Shown here: positions 43,498 through 55,514 of the stretch, one piece after another | How positions within the stretch are numbered: position 1 is the stretch's first letter | Layout of the letters: each line of letters starts with the position of its first letter | From: Saccharum officinarum | Lineage: Eukaryota; Streptophyta; Magnoliopsida; Poales; Poaceae | DNA: 64,000 bases | Assembly: GCA_020631735.1 (NCBI GenBank) | Contig: CM036199.1 | Location: 17,463,553-17,527,552, forward strand | Direction of reading: 5' to 3' | Program-made: the position numbers and the translations under genes | The notes under the pieces: model-generated | What the model saw: only the letters and a program-made list of their open reading frames with translations | Told to the model about the DNA's origin: nothing | Databases searched by the model: none

Positions 43498-46400
43498 TGT
43501 AACACCCCAGGTGTTATCTTGGCTAGTTTGGGCACTAACCTTGCATAGCTTAGCATGATCCACTCCTATCATGAACCTAGCATCTTGTTGATCAAGCTCA
43601 AGTGATGAAACATTCATTTTGGACTAGTGAACACCTCTGTTCACTATTGAAACATAAGCTTGTACTTAAGTGCTGTTATGCATGGTATGCTTTGACCATG
43701 TGTCCTCTATACCAGTACTTGTTGTACATGTTGGTAAACATCTTTGTAATGGGTGATCATCATGTAAGAAGACCCTGAAACAGGAAACATAATGATAAAA
43801 CGTATGTAACAATCATTGTTATTTTATGCTTCCATTATGTGTTAATTAGGGATCTTGTGTAAATGATACTTGTGATGGTCTAACATGTGCTCTAGCACCT
43901 TCACTATGCTTAGGGTACCTATTGGAGCAATGTTCATGTTGACCATATTGCCTAATTAAGCTTCTAATCATCAGTTTGACCTAATTTGACCCTAGGAGCT
44001 CTTTTGCTTCCCTATTTAAAAAGTGCTTCAAGATGAGTTTGCATGTTGATGCACTTTTAAACAAAAGTATAGCAAAATTGTTGTGGAACAAAAGTCCTTT
44101 AATGAGCATCTCATGAAAATGGCTAGAAAATGCTCAGATGGGGCCCTCAAGTCAGGATCTCATACTGTTTCCACACTTAGAAAATATTCCAAGTCTGAAC
44201 TAACATTTCAGTTTCATGTGCACTACTTTGGAGCACTGTATCTCTCAAACTAAGTAGAACCAGCTCAGGATTTTATTGGCAACTTTGTAGATCTCATGTA
44301 GCCCTACACTTTTGTAAATTGCACCTTGAGCTAAATCGAAATAGATTGAGAACTATAGGAACGAGAAGGGGGCGGATTCAGTCGGTTGGAGAGGGACTGA
44401 ATCGTTCTTCAGTTTGAAACGGAGCTGAGCTCATGGCTGACCGGTTTCAGGTCGCTTGCGCCGCGTGGCGTCGGTACGTCGACGGGAGGCCACGACGCCT
44501 GGCTAGGGGCGCGTTAAGACGACGCCAACCCGCTGCTCTGCCCCATTCACTTCTCCTTTCCCTTCTTGCTCACGCCGAAGCGGAGAAGCTCACCGTCGCG
44601 CGGCCGCGAGCTCCGGTGAGCCCATGCGCGTGAACCACCATGCCTCAGCCCACCCAACTCCACCTAAAGCTCCGCATTGCTCTGCTCTTCATCGAAATCG
44701 CCTTGCATTGGGGAAAAGTCAAGCCTTAGGGAGCAGTTCTCGATTTCCTCTTCACTTGTGCTCGGTCCGCCATGAACGGAGTTCGAACTCCGCGCGGCCA
44801 GCCTCACCAGATCTCCCTCTCCTATAGCTTGTTCCTGTTTCCGAGTTGCATTAGGGTGTAGATCATGAAACCCTAGCGAATCGAAGCTCTACTGAGTTCA
44901 TCGCATCGGAACGGGCCTTGACGCCGCGCGCGTCCGCCATTGCCGCCCAAGAGCTCGAGTCCAATCTCTCCATGCCATGCATTCTTTGGTAAATTTGATC
45001 GATGTCTAGGGTTTCTGGGTTAGTCTTCTTGTTGTGTGCTTGATGGAACCGCCAGCCGGAGTTTCACCGGAGCGGAACGCTGCGGCCCCGCCGCCGTCGG
45101 CAATGCCCCCCCATGGAGCCACCGCGCACGTGGTCAGCAGGCCACCGACCACCTCGGACCGCACTACGGACGCCTATGGATGCGCCTCGCCGCCCTGGAG
45201 CTTTTCCACTACTTCCCCGCGGCCGCCGACGACCTCACCGGCCGGAGATGGCCGACGGCGAGCCTCCTCTGTTTCCGGTGAACGGAGGAAGCCGGCATCC
45301 TCTCTCCCTGTCCCTCTGTGGGTCTTTGACAGGCGGGCCCGATAGAACAGTGGGTCCCTCGTGTCAGTTAAGTAGTGTTTGGTTTGGGGTACAGATCCGG
45401 GTACGCCTAGCAATTTCAATAGGGTTTGAGTAATTCCGATTTTGAATTTTAGAATTTTATAAATCTTCTAAAATGCATATCTCTTGCTAGGAAACTCCAA
45501 AAATAGTAAATGAGGACTTTTTGGAAACCTTGAGAAGAGATCTATGTAATAGAGTCATAATATGTTACATGTTTGTAGAAGTTTCCTGATGTCCTTATTT
45601 AAGTTTTAAAAGTGCTCTAAAAATGCCTCTAAACTTGACCAGAGCAAGATCTGGAGTTTTAGAACTCCAAAAATAGTGATTTTTGTTTTGTTAATTTTGT
45701 GATGACATGTACTTGCTAGGAAAAATATTAAACACACTATTTGTTCACTGTTTTCTTAGGGTTTTGATTGGACCTTGATAAATAAGGAATTTACATTATA
45801 TTGCTTGTTATTTTTATATCTTGAGTTGTGTTGCTCTAATTGATGTGAAATTTTTATGGTAGGATTGTCATGCTATGTATGTACTGTGGTATAAATTTCA
45901 TGGTCATTGCTTACTGTATGCTCAAGATATTGATTTAACTTGTTTATAGCTTGATAAATAGCTTATAAATAATATATAAATGGTAAAATAGAAAATGTTG
46001 TTCCATTACCTTAGTATGATGTTTCTCTATCATATTGATTCATAATATGGCCTTGGGTTCACAGAAAATATTGAGTTTTAGGTTTAATTTGCTTTTACAT
46101 GATTTATTGCAATAGCCATTTGTCTTTTTCATAGTGGTTGTGATAGATGTCCAAATGGTTTCAAATTTGGACAGTAGACTTTTGAGAGCATGTGTAGGCC
46201 TCTGTAATTTTGGGTAGAATTTATTATGCACTTTTGATAGGTGTTCATAATTCCACCTAATTATCCAAATAAATTAAGAAAATGTATTAAAAGAATTTAT
46301 TTAGTAATTGACACTATGTTTTCTGGTGTTCATTAGTCTTGTGTGACATGTTGGTAAAGTTAGTTTTGTCCAAGTATATGTTTGCAACATAAGTTAATAA

Positions 46401-48569
46401 TTATTCCTTGCAAACAAGGTTTCTGGACAGATCTGGAAACTTAGCAAAGTTCTTCATGATAATGTGCTTTGTTGTGAAACTTGTTTATACAAAAGTTGTA
46501 GATAATTCATGTATCTAGCTTCTGTTAAAATTTGGTATCATTTGGTCAAGTAGTTTTTGAGTTATAAATGTTTAAAGTCAGGTCCCAGATTTGGTTGCTC
46601 TCTGTTTGGAGCAGACCAGATTCTGTAGTTTCATCTTTTAGACCTATTAAACTTGGGAAGCAGGCTTAGGTGATAGTAAATGGATTGTAGACAATTTCAT
46701 AAGCTTTCCATAATGTCTTCTTGCAAGTCATTTGGATTTGTAGAACTTCCGATATGATTGATTTACTCAGCTACTGCATGTATGTCCAGAATTGTTGAAA
46801 ATACATGATTGTTTGATTATTTTGTTTATTGCATTTCTATGCATTCATACATATGCATTATTGCACCTCATTTAGGTACGCTAGCTGAAAAACGTGAAGG
46901 GCGTGATGTGGATCCAACCCGAAGATGGAGTTGGTGGATCCATCCCGAAGATCGAAGGACCGAACAAGTGGTAGATTGGAAGATGCTCGCCAAGTGACTT
47001 CATCTGACATACTCTAACTTGAGTCGGATCCCAGGCAAGCCCCGGAGCATTATAAGCCTCCTATCTTCAAAGCAATTAATTCTATATATGTTATAAGTAT
47101 TGTTGCATTAAGTGGTAGGAGTTGGTTGGAAACCCTTGCTGCATTATATCATTCCTTGTCCAGATATATGAATCCTTGAATCCTACATAGACTAGGATCG
47201 AGTAGATGCTTAGCCCTGCTTTAAGCGGTAGAAGTCAGGTGATTTCCTGTCACCTGCGAGATATAGGGATATTCATATATGGCACGGTTGGCTATATTTG
47301 CTATCGTGGAATGGAACCATGTGTTAATAAAATGAAATGAGACCGGGCGGGATGATGATAGTGAAGCGACAAGGCATGGAGGTCTTGGGTGTGAATCTAT
47401 CCCCGTCTGAGTCGTTTAAGGACCGATTCGCTGTACGTCCTTGAGTCATGTTGAACGCAGTCTAACACTTAGTTGGCCGGATAACTCGTTCCGACCGCGA
47501 AGCCGAGTAATGTGGTTCAGGCCGGGAATCGAATGGTAGGTTGCTTCTTGGAGGAGAGAAAGGATGTGCTTGGGGACATTGGCGTGAGACCAAGGGGGGT
47601 TAGAGTCCCTATCACCTGGCAGAGTGTCGCCCTTGGGGTCGCGACATTATTCGGACCCGCGATTCCTGAATCATATGAAACGGTGGCCTGTGCGACCCTG
47701 GCAGGGGTCTGCACGGTGAGTGTTAGAAATACCCCTCCAGCTGGATAGGAATTCGATTCGAATCGCCGTCGCTCCCGGTTAGTGAGCACTTGACTTGAGC
47801 AGCGGCAACGTAGATTCCATTAAATTGAACGGATGGTTAATTGGATCACGATGGAAAGGTTGCCTCAATTTATACCTGCTATGGTTAATATTGTTTGCTC
47901 CTAATAAAGTGAGTGCTCTAGTACAGGTGCTAATATAGATGACAGGTTAATGATAATTTACTTGATGCTTAAGCATTAATGATTGATCATCTATATTAAG
48001 CTTTTATGCAAAATATTGTCAAGCTAGCCCCACTTCATATCAGCCTTGCATGATCCTTGGTGTCACCTTATTTCTGGTTTCTGACGGGTAAGTCTAGCTG
48101 AGTACTTTCTCGTACTCAGGGTTTTATTCCCCACTTGTTGCAGGTTATGATGTATCATGGCGGCTGCAAGAGTTGGTTGACTCCTGCCGTAGTGGCGGAG
48201 TGTGATCACGGGCATGATCCTTCTTATTTACCTTATCCCTAATGCTTTTGTTGGAAGTCGACCGTGGTACTGGCATATATTTTAAATAAGATTAATGTTA
48301 GTTTCAAATTACTTTGCTTCCGCTACTTTTGAACTTAAGTTGTAATAACTATGTTGAACTCCGATGTATATTCAATTACTTGTGAAATGGTTGTAACATG
48401 TGACTTGTTATGTTGAATCACTACGATCTTGGCTTGTATGTTGGTTGGTTTGAAATCCCTCATGGTTTCATTGGACTACCGGAGTTATATGGGCTCAAGT
48501 GCGAGAATTTGATCATTTCGGTGATTGTTTTTGTACTTGTGCTCTTATAATTTGGACGGTTCCGTTACA
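43498..48569 (+). repeat. 3' LTR of the LARD-like element
   Basis: 5,072 bp, offset from the 5' LTR by exactly 9,495 bp along its whole length, so no net indel has accumulated. Flanked on the right by GCGCT (target duplication with one mismatch). Confidence 0.93.
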
Positions 48570-49052
48570 GCGCTCATTGATCTCATTTCATCTTGCATGG
48601 ATTCAAGTCACTTCTCCGAGTGAGCGTTTCTCATGGCTTCTTCAAATGAGGTGGGATCACCCTCCATTTGAAATTCTTCTTCACCCTCCATTTGAAATTC
48701 TTCACTAATATAGACTTCGTAGTATCAGGAATAGCTGATTTTCTTATTCTTTGAGATCTCCTAGGGCCTTATTAATTGGCACTTATTTCATGTGGAGTTG
48801 TTGCTCCTCTTCCTCATGTGTGACAACGGGTTCTATAGGATCCTGAAGGATAGTTTCCTCATGTTCATTTATTGTCGCCACGGGAGAATTAACAACAGGT
48901 GCTATTACTACAGTGCCCGACACTGTTGGTGCAGCAACAACAGGCAGCGAGAAAAATAGCTCCTGAACCATCGAAGTGGGCACGTATACCCGCTTCTCCT
49001 CAAGCTTAATTTCTCGCGCTACCATGCTCCCCCTGACTATCTCATCCTCCAA
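48570..49052 (-). pseudogene. Copia linker region between integrase and RT
   Basis: The minus-strand frame (48783-49052) is acidic and Val/Pro-rich, as is usual between copia integrase and RT, and begins just after the integrase C-terminus (CFLEDEIVRGSMVAREI). A 24-bp unit (caccctccatttgaaattctt) is tandemly duplicated at 48658-48705. The part encoding MQDEMRSM runs into the LARD insertion at 48574. Confidence 0.7.
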
Positions 49053-50430
49053 GAAGCATGTCTTATTTCTACAAACTTCGTATATCTATCAGGACAGTAA
49101 AAACGATAATCTTTTGACTTATCTGGATAGCCAATGAAATAGAAACTTACTGTCTTGGAGTCTAGCTTCCCAATATTTGGGTTAAATACTTTAGTCTCAG
49201 CTGAACAACCCTACACATGTAAGTGATTAAGTGAGGGTGTCCTTTCTGTACACAACTCATATGGTGTTTTAGGCCCCAACTTGCTTGGTACTCGATTGAG
49301 AATATGAATGGTGGTTTTTAACGTCTCCATCCACAAACTTATCGGTAAAGTAGAGTAACTTATCATACTTCTTACCATATCCATTAAGGTACGGTTGCGT
49401 CTTTTAGCTACTCTATTCTATTGGTGATCACCCGGTGTAGAGTACATGGCAACTATACCATTTTTCTGTAAGAACTTTGCAAAAGGTATAAGAACTTGGT
49501 CATATGGGGTATGTCGACTGTAGTACTCTCCCCATGGTCGGATCTTAATATCTTAATCTTTAAATTATGCTAATTTTCTACTTCAGCCTTAAATATCTTA
49601 AATTTATCTAATACTTCTAATCTTTCCTTAATTGGATAAATATAGTCATAACGAGAATAATCATCTATGAATGTTATAAATGAATCATAACCATCCACAC
49701 TTTTCATAGGAAAAAGACCACAAATATCTGTGTGAATTATTTTCAAAATTTCTACGCTTCGTTTGACGTCTTTCTTTATTTTCTTAACATACTTCCCTTT
49801 AATACAATCAATGCGTTGTTTTAAGTCTGAAAATTCTAACAGCGGAAGAATTAATTTCTTAATCAATCGTTCTATCACCCCCCTTGAAATATGGCATAAA
49901 CGATAGTTCCATAATTTCGATGATACTTTATGAATTCTCTTCCACTTATTACTTACATTCATAGACGAGGAGGCATTCTCATTCTTAGTGCTCACAACAT
50001 TTATATTGTCACAAAGTAATAATAAATAAAGCTCATCTTGTCGAAGGCAAGACCAACACACTTATGATTAAACATAATCTTACATTGGCCATTACAAAAT
50101 GACAATCAAATCCATCATCGTTTAAACGTGAGACACCTATTAAATTTCTACACAAAGAGGGTACATAAACAATATCTGTAAGCTTAAGTACAAAGCCATC
50201 ATTTAATTCTAATGGGAGTTCTCCAACGGCTTCAACTTCAGCTTCGACTCCATTTGCTACTCTAATTTTTCTTTCTCCTCTTTGCAGGATCCTTCTCGTA
50301 TGGAATCCCAATGAATTTGCAACATAAATAGTTGCACCTGAATCAATATACCAAGTAGATTTTGCATAACTTAAATACAAAGACTCATCTACAAATATAA
50401 TAATGTCCTCACCTTTTCTCATCAGGTGGT
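49053..50430 (-). pseudogene. Copia protease and integrase remnant
   Basis: Minus strand: STWYIDSGATIYVANS contains the aspartic protease motif DSGAT (about 50340-50360). Then the pre-integrase segment W-YRLCHIS and the catalytic core with IHTDICG (first Asp) and FIDDYSRYDY (second Asp) at 49570-50061. Further left, in changed frames, LRSD, YSTPGDHQQNRV and ETLKTTIHILNRVPSK are recognisable. Frameshifts and stops separate these parts, so no functional polyprotein is encoded. Confidence 0.85.
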
Positions 50431-51300
50431 TCAGAAACTCTGAACAATCCTTTTGGTAGCGTTCAGTCTTCTTGCACCATTTACATGTATCCTTCTACTT
50501 GAACATGGTTGAATTTCTAATAGTGATTATTTTATGGGGCCTTTCCTTGTGACTTATAAGAGGAGCTATTGTTCCAATGAGGTTTCCCTTGTGGTTTAGC
50601 ATTCTTATTGTTAAAGTTCTTCCTTTTATTTTACTTCACATGGTTGACGGAGTCACCATGTGAGCTCTTAAACCTCTCCTCTTCTTGCACACACATGGCA
50701 ATGAGCTTCTCAATGTCCCACTTATCTTGCTATAAGTTGTAATCAACAACAAAGGTTTCATACTCTTTGGGTAAAGAAGCAAAAAATCAAATGAATTAGG
50801 AACTCATCCTTAAGCCCCATGTCCATTGGCTTGAGCTTGGATGTCGTGTTGTTCATCTTCGGTATGTGCTCTCTTATCCCTCCACCAGTGTATTTCTCAC
50901 TGACTAACTTCTTAATAAGAGTGCTTGCATAAGCCTTTGAAGAGCCAGCAAACTGACTCTCCACCTTCTTTAGATACTTACCGGCGGTGGTATATTTTGG
51001 GATTGATCCCCTTATAGGATCCTCAATGGAGCCCTTAATCACCATCAAACACTTGCAGTTTGAACTATCCCACTTCGCACGATAAAGGTCGTACTTCATT
51101 CTTACTAATGCATGGTCACGCTGTCGAGTAGCGAAAGTTGGATCAATCTCATTTTCTGTCCTCACCGGGTCCTCAGGCTCAGTGGGACACAGAGAGATAA
51201 GCGCTAAATCATTGTCGAACAGCGCAAGTGCTATCTCAAGCTTCTCTCGCCATACGTTATAGTTGCTTCCATGGAGAGGCGGAATGGACGAGACAAACAT
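50431..51300 (-). pseudogene. Copia gag remnant with altered zinc knuckle
   Basis: The frame begins at 51300 with MFVSSIPPLHGSNYNVWREKLEIAL, the usual start of copia gag (substrate-like GxNYxxW motif). It continues with a UBN2-type body (KYLKKVESQFAGSSKAYASTLIKKL). It breaks at an A/T-run near 50780. Further on (about 50450-50500) a knuckle-like CKWCKKTERYQKDC has Tyr in place of the zinc-binding His. Nucleocapsid protein would pack RNA; this copy is inactive. Confidence 0.8.
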
Positions 51301-51384
51301 TATTGGGTTGTATCTTGAAAACATCAGACAAAGTGAGAAACATTTGACATAATAAATTGCATGCCGTAATTTAACGTTGGTCAA

Positions 51385-51836
51385 AATTAAAACATATAAT
51401 GTGCTTCTACATCAACTATACATCACCGTTGGGTAGAAATAGAACTAATGCATAACACTCATAAATAAAATTATAATATTGTTATTATCAACTTTGGTCA
51501 GAAAATAGCAATATCATAAATACAACATTATTATAATATTGTTATCATCAATGTTGGTCAGAAAAAATAACAATATCATAATATAACTTAAACAAATATG
51601 ACTACTTCTCCAATTAAAAATTTTCCGTTCATTCCAATTTAATTGGAGGATTAACATATTCATGGCAGCAGAAACATTAAATGAAATTTATCTACTTTTT
51701 AGAAGCATTTTTCTATACTCATCTATTATCTGAAAAAATTACCCGTTGGTTCAAATTTTGATAGAGATTTAAATCTCCAAATTTGACTAAAATTCATTCA
51801 ACTATTTCTTCTAAAAATAGATAAAACTAAAACTTT
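51385..51836. other. AT-rich copia leader, no gene
   Basis: Two similar 'aatattgttat.atcaa..ttggtcagaaaa' units (51475-51510, 51535-51570) form a tandem duplication. Otherwise non-coding. Confidence 0.4.
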
Positions 51837-52439
51837 TCATACTGTTCTTAGGCCCAGAGGCGAATTTGGCCCGCGGCCCAGCCACGCACGTCGCGGCGCC
51901 CGCGCTCCCCCATGCCCAGGCCGCAACCTGGGCCTAGGTCGGGAATCCCTCTTCCCGCCTAGGCCAAAAGCCAGCTCGGCCGCCCGGAGCCATCCATCTG
52001 GATTGGACGGCTCCCCATGGCTCTCGACCAAACAAAACCGACGCCCGGCGTTCTCCCCAAACCCTAATCCATTCATTCCCCTTCCCCTTCTCCCTCTTCG
52101 CCGCATGCCACAATCGCCGCAGCAGACGCTTCCAGGGCGGGTGCGGCAAAGGAGATGGCGGCGCCGCCATGGCACCCTTCGCCAGTGCACGCATGCAGCC
52201 AGAGCCGTGTGCGGCGCTGTCGAGCGGTACCGCGGTGGTGCCCTTTGGAGGCCCACGCTCATGCACACGGTGCAGCGGAGCACGAGCGAGCCAGCGGCTT
52301 GGCCCTTCTTCCCACGCTCCGGTGGTAGCGACGGCACCAAAAGAACCCAGGTAGGTCCCTTCCTCCTCTCCATCCTCTCATCTAGAGTTAGGGTTATGGT
52401 TTCATCCAGATCGAAAAATTGAATCATCTCCTATTTTCT
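51837..52439 (+). other. GC-rich gene-like block between copia 5' LTR and gag
   Basis: Read on the plus strand (antisense to copia): a leader-like 'aaaccctaatccattc' (about 52060), a GC-rich stretch with ATGs at 52105 and 52169, and a good 5' splice site, CCCAG then GTAGGTCCC (about 52350), followed by intron-like 'ctagagttagggtt'. On the minus strand it is one 196-codon open frame without known motif. It may be a captured host first exon; a GC-rich leader is the alternative. Confidence 0.4.
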
Positions 52440-52882
52440 TCTCCAAACTAGATCGACTAGGTATAGATCAGTGGGTAAACAAGTAAAATGTCCTGGAACA
52501 TGAACTAGAAAGAGAGAGAAGATAAGAGAGGGGAGGTGTTACCAACCATCGCGGGCTTGGTGAAGGAGGAAGCCATGGCGACGGTGTCAGTGAAGGGGTA
52601 GGAGTGGCGTTCGACGGCGGTGTGGAGGCCAGGCAGGGTGCAGAGGCGGCGGTGGCACTTCCCATCACTATCAGCGCCTTCCTCTAGATCGGTTAAGGTT
52701 TGTAGGTGGGTACTTGGGGCAGCGGCAAACCTCGTAGCGTGAGCCCCTGGCCTCCACCTCCTCTTTATAGCGTTGCCCGACGGGGGCCCACCAGCCATGT
52801 GTGCGGCTGGGCGCCCCCGATCAGGGCGCGAGTCAGGGTCTGGCTCGGTCCAACACCGAGCCAGGTGGAGATCAATCCAACA
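52440..52882 (-). repeat. Copia 5' LTR
   Basis: Aligns with 31921-32368 over nearly its whole length with many substitutions and small indels. The outer end (TGTTGGATTG) is clear; the inner end near 52440 has mutated, so it is placed by alignment. Confidence 0.75.
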
Positions 52883-53265
52883 TCATTGTCCAGAACCACA
52901 TGATTAACGTAAACGACAAAGAAACCATTCAAGCACATGATCGCCCAGGGAACACATGCCTGAATGCGCAGCCAACACATGCCTGAATGCGCAGCCACTA
53001 CCAACAGTACATAACAACGACAAAATAGAACTGAAGAGTACATCAAGGCTCTCCAAACATCACAAAGACCAGCAACAAAAGAGGCGCTCATCCACCCCAG
53101 CAGTCCTGAGCCTTAACCAGCGAATGGCACCAACTGACGCTCCTCCTGCGAGCGCGCCTGCAGGTCTTGCTTGTGGAAGAAGAGTGTTGTCGATTTCACC
53201 TCCTCCGCTCCCTGGATCACTTGTCCTACAGGTCTTCCTTGAGCAAACCTGTCCAATACGTCAGG
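52883..53265 (-). mobile_element. Retroposon body (right-arm copy)
   Basis: Continues the retroposon whose poly(A) end is at 31859-31920. It runs from the copia target duplication TCATT to the second copy of the 17-bp target duplication (53265-53281). The full retroposon without its guests is about 440 bp. Its 23-bp tandem unit (tgcctgaatgcgcagcc...) lies at 52955-52998. No domain recognised, so LINE 3' end and SINE cannot be told apart. Confidence 0.7.
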
Positions 53266-53473
53266 AACACTATCCTCTACCTAAAGAGTCGTTTATATAT
53301 TGCCTAATTACATCTGTTCTGTACAGAGATAGAAATTGGTTTGCGTACAGAGCGAGAAAGGGGATAATTATGGATGAATTATGTCTCTTTAGCTAACCGG
53401 TCCATTCATCAAATCTTCAGGATGTACCTCCAGAATACAGACAAGTTCGTTTAGCTAACCTACCAGAATATCG

Positions 53474-53662
53474 TTGAAAATTCGGGGTACAGTTGGTGAC
53501 TGTCTGCGAATACAATTACTGGCTGAGTGTCTGGTTCTGAAAACCAATACTGATCAGGCCAAAACAGAACTGTTTCAATTTGCGAAGGTTGGTATAAGGC
53601 TGACAGATAGATGGGCATATTTGGTTGTTTCTAGTAACATTTTGTTGGAAAAATTGGTTTAA
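53474..53662 (+). other. Frameshifted ORF related to the 93-codon ORF of unit 1 (right-arm copy)
   Basis: Identical frame to 20319-20507, ending after LLEKLV at TAA caused by an extra T relative to unit 1. The continuation (KPEDPYEVQKMFHFL) is still readable in another frame downstream. Confidence 0.4.
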
Positions 53663-53860
53663 GCCTGAAGACCCATATGAAGTGCAGAAAATGTTTCATT
53701 TCCTAAAGAATTTGAACTGCGATATTATGTATTTGAAGGAAATGAAATAGGAATGAGTTTGGCGCGCGGGGAAAATGATGAGAAATTGAAAAGAAGGATG
53801 ATTTATGTGTTTCTTTTTACGAAACACACACATGCGCATTGTACTCCTATGAGCTATGCT

Positions 53861-53973
53861 CCTGTTCGCTTCACTGAAAAGTCATGACTAAAAGTACTGT
53901 TCGCTGATTTGTTATGAGAGAAAAACACTGTTGTTTCGCTGAAACAGTACGGCTTATAAGACAAGCGAACAGG
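53861..53973. mobile_element. MITE with CCTGTTCGCTT ends (right-arm copy)
   Basis: Mirror of 20008-20120. Confidence 0.8.
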
Positions 53974-54245
53974 GTCAATCTCCTTTTTTTGTTTTTCCTT
54001 ATGTCAGATCTCTCTTTTGACAATTTTAAAAGGTGGTTTTGAGATTTAGCTTCTCCACCGACCAAACCTTTAGGGTTTAATTACCTCCATAACATGGACA
54101 AGTAAGCTTTGCCAATTTCCTTTTTTTTTCTTTTGTTGCATTTCTTATTTTCATTCATTCTCACACCCGTACAATCATAGGGCCGAATGGCAACTACCAA
54201 TCCGTCAAAACGGCTGCTATCATGAAGAGCTTAGCTGGTGACCAG

Positions 54246-54708
54246 TCACCACTGCCACTGTGGGTGGTAGTGGTAGTAATTGGGGTACCACCAGCCGTAC
54301 GGCAGCGGCACGGCCTCGGACTTCTTCTCCTCCGGCTTCTTCTCCTCTGGTTTCTTCTCCTCGGGCTTCACCTCCTCCACCTTGACGATGTCGGCGTGGC
54401 CGATCTTCTTGCGCAGGCACTTGACGAGGCAGACGGTGTCGATGCCGTCGCCCTCCACCTCCAGCTGATCCTTGCCGTCGCCGGTGATCCCCATCTTGCT
54501 CACCCCATCTGCTTTGGCTGCCAGCACCATGGCCTTGGACCGGCACTTGTCGCTCGCCATGCTCAGCCTGATCACGATCTTTTGCTGCAGCAACGAGAAC
54601 ACGAGATTGATGAGTCGGATGCATGCATGATGGGGGCACGAACAACGAATTCGAGGAGCTGAAAGATTATTCAGACGGGTGTTCTTTCAGACAGTTAATT
54701 ACCTTCAT
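54246..54708 (-). CDS. Small HMA domain protein A' (right-arm copy of A)
   Basis: Exon 1 54703-54708 (ATGAAG) and exon 2 54246-54584 on the minus strand. Splice sites are the same as in gene A, and the predicted 114-residue product is the same: MKQKIVIRLSM, the loop MASDKC with one cysteine missing, E/K-rich KPEEK repeats and the aromatic QWQW end without CaaX. It lies in direct order with unit 1 and is followed by pseudogene C', so the right arm is the arrangement continuous with the rest of the locus. It may be the same gene as A, seen twice because of allelic contigs, or a real second copy. Confidence 0.85.
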
Positions 54709-54907
54709 CGCGCTGCTGCTGATCTACGCGCCGCTGCTGAGGATTACGATCAGATGTGGGGAACGACAAGTAGTCTGAGCAGTAGAGGCTGAACGGACGG
54801 GATGGCCGCGCCGAATGCCGATGGATCGATGCTCTGCACTCTGCACTCTGCAGGAGCAATCGGCAGCTGCCTTGTGATGGAGCAACTGCAACAGGTGGGC
54901 GCGCGGC

Positions 54908-54914
54908 ATTTATA
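54908..54914 (-). promoter_or_regulatory. TATA box of gene A' (right arm)
   Basis: TATAAAT on the minus strand, mirror of 19067-19073, 200 bp before the start codon at 54708. Confidence 0.6.
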
Positions 54915-55023
54915 GACGGGGGCGAGCAGCAACAGCCAACAGGCAAGAGCTGAAGGTGGACGATCCTTCGCCGGAACAATCTTGGGCTCGCAAGCAGGCA
55001 AGGACACGACGACGACTGACTTA

Positions 55024-55266
55024 GGCCGTGTTTAGATGCCTAAAAAGAGGCAAAAATTTTTACATTGTAGCTGTCACATCGAATCTTTGGACGTATGCAT
55101 GAAGCATTAAATGTAGGTAAAAAATAACTAATTGCACAGTTTGTCTGTAAATGTCGAGACGAATCTTTTGAGCCTAGTTAGTCCATGATTAGACAATTTT
55201 TATCAAATAACAACGAAAAGTGCTACATGAATTTTTCCCCAAAAATTTTCACAACTAAACGGGACC
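55024..55266. mobile_element. Tourist-like MITE (right-arm copy)
   Basis: Mirror of 18715-18957, with TTA before the element at 55021-55023. Unit 1 shows the unoccupied site 'gacttaggagcattac' at 29080-29095. Confidence 0.85.
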
Positions 55267-55322
55267 TTACAAGCATTACTTACGCGTATGTTGCCATCAG
55301 TCATCAGTCATCACCTACCGAG

Positions 55323-55514
55323 CTAGCGAGTCAGAGACGTGTCCGTTCGTTCCTCATCGAAAGGGACGGCGTCTTCCTGGAAAAGAAAAAAAATTAGTCC
55401 TAGTATACAATGACTTGACGAGAGACCAGAGACAAAGGCAGTTGGTTTTGGGTGACGCGCTCGCTGCCTCGCTGGCCTCTTCTCTGCCCGGAGCTCTGAG
55501 CTCCTCCAATCCAA
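55323..55514 (-). other. Exon-like ORF ending EDAVPFDEERTDTSLTR (right-arm copy)
   Basis: Same frame and same splice-acceptor-like TTTTCCAG as at 18467-18658. Confidence 0.3.

Larger units (their letters stand above)
34003..48569 (+). mobile_element. LARD-like LTR element with 5-kb LTRs and a non-coding interior
   Basis: A 14,567-bp element: two LTRs of exactly 5,072 bp (TGTAACACCCC...GGTTCCGTTACA), a methionine-tRNA-type primer site after the left LTR, a polypurine tract before the right one, and a 4,423-bp interior. No gag, protease, integrase or RT is readable inside. The size pattern matches Large Retrotransposon Derivatives described in Triticeae (LTRs about 4.5 kb, interior about 3.5 kb), which depend on enzymes from other elements. 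The 3' interior (AATCTCGGGACGCGATTC, then AAGGGGGGAGGG) is typical of the end of grass Ty3/gypsy elements, so the helper is probably gypsy-type. I counted five LTR substitutions, indicating a recent insertion. Confidence 0.9.
31921..52882 (-). mobile_element. Ty1/copia retrotransposon, split by a LARD-like element
   Basis: The element reads on the minus strand. The 5' LTR (right) begins TGTTGGATTGATC, followed by gag, protease, integrase, RT and RNase H remnants; the PPT CAAGGGGGGAGAA precedes the 3' LTR, which begins TGTTAGATTAATC. The 5-bp target duplication TCATT flanks it (31916-31920 and 52883-52887). Gene order PR-INT-RT-RH is the copia order. The copia element itself is about 6.4 kb; the rest of this span is the inserted element at 34003-48569. 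The two LTRs differ at many sites (roughly a tenth by eye), so it is much older than its guest. No tRNA-complementary primer site was recognised after the 5' LTR. Confidence 0.9.

Noticed and set aside
34003..48569. The paired 5-kb direct repeats as a segmental gene duplication
   Set aside because: TG..CA-type ends, primer site, polypurine tract and target duplication show they are LTRs of one element.
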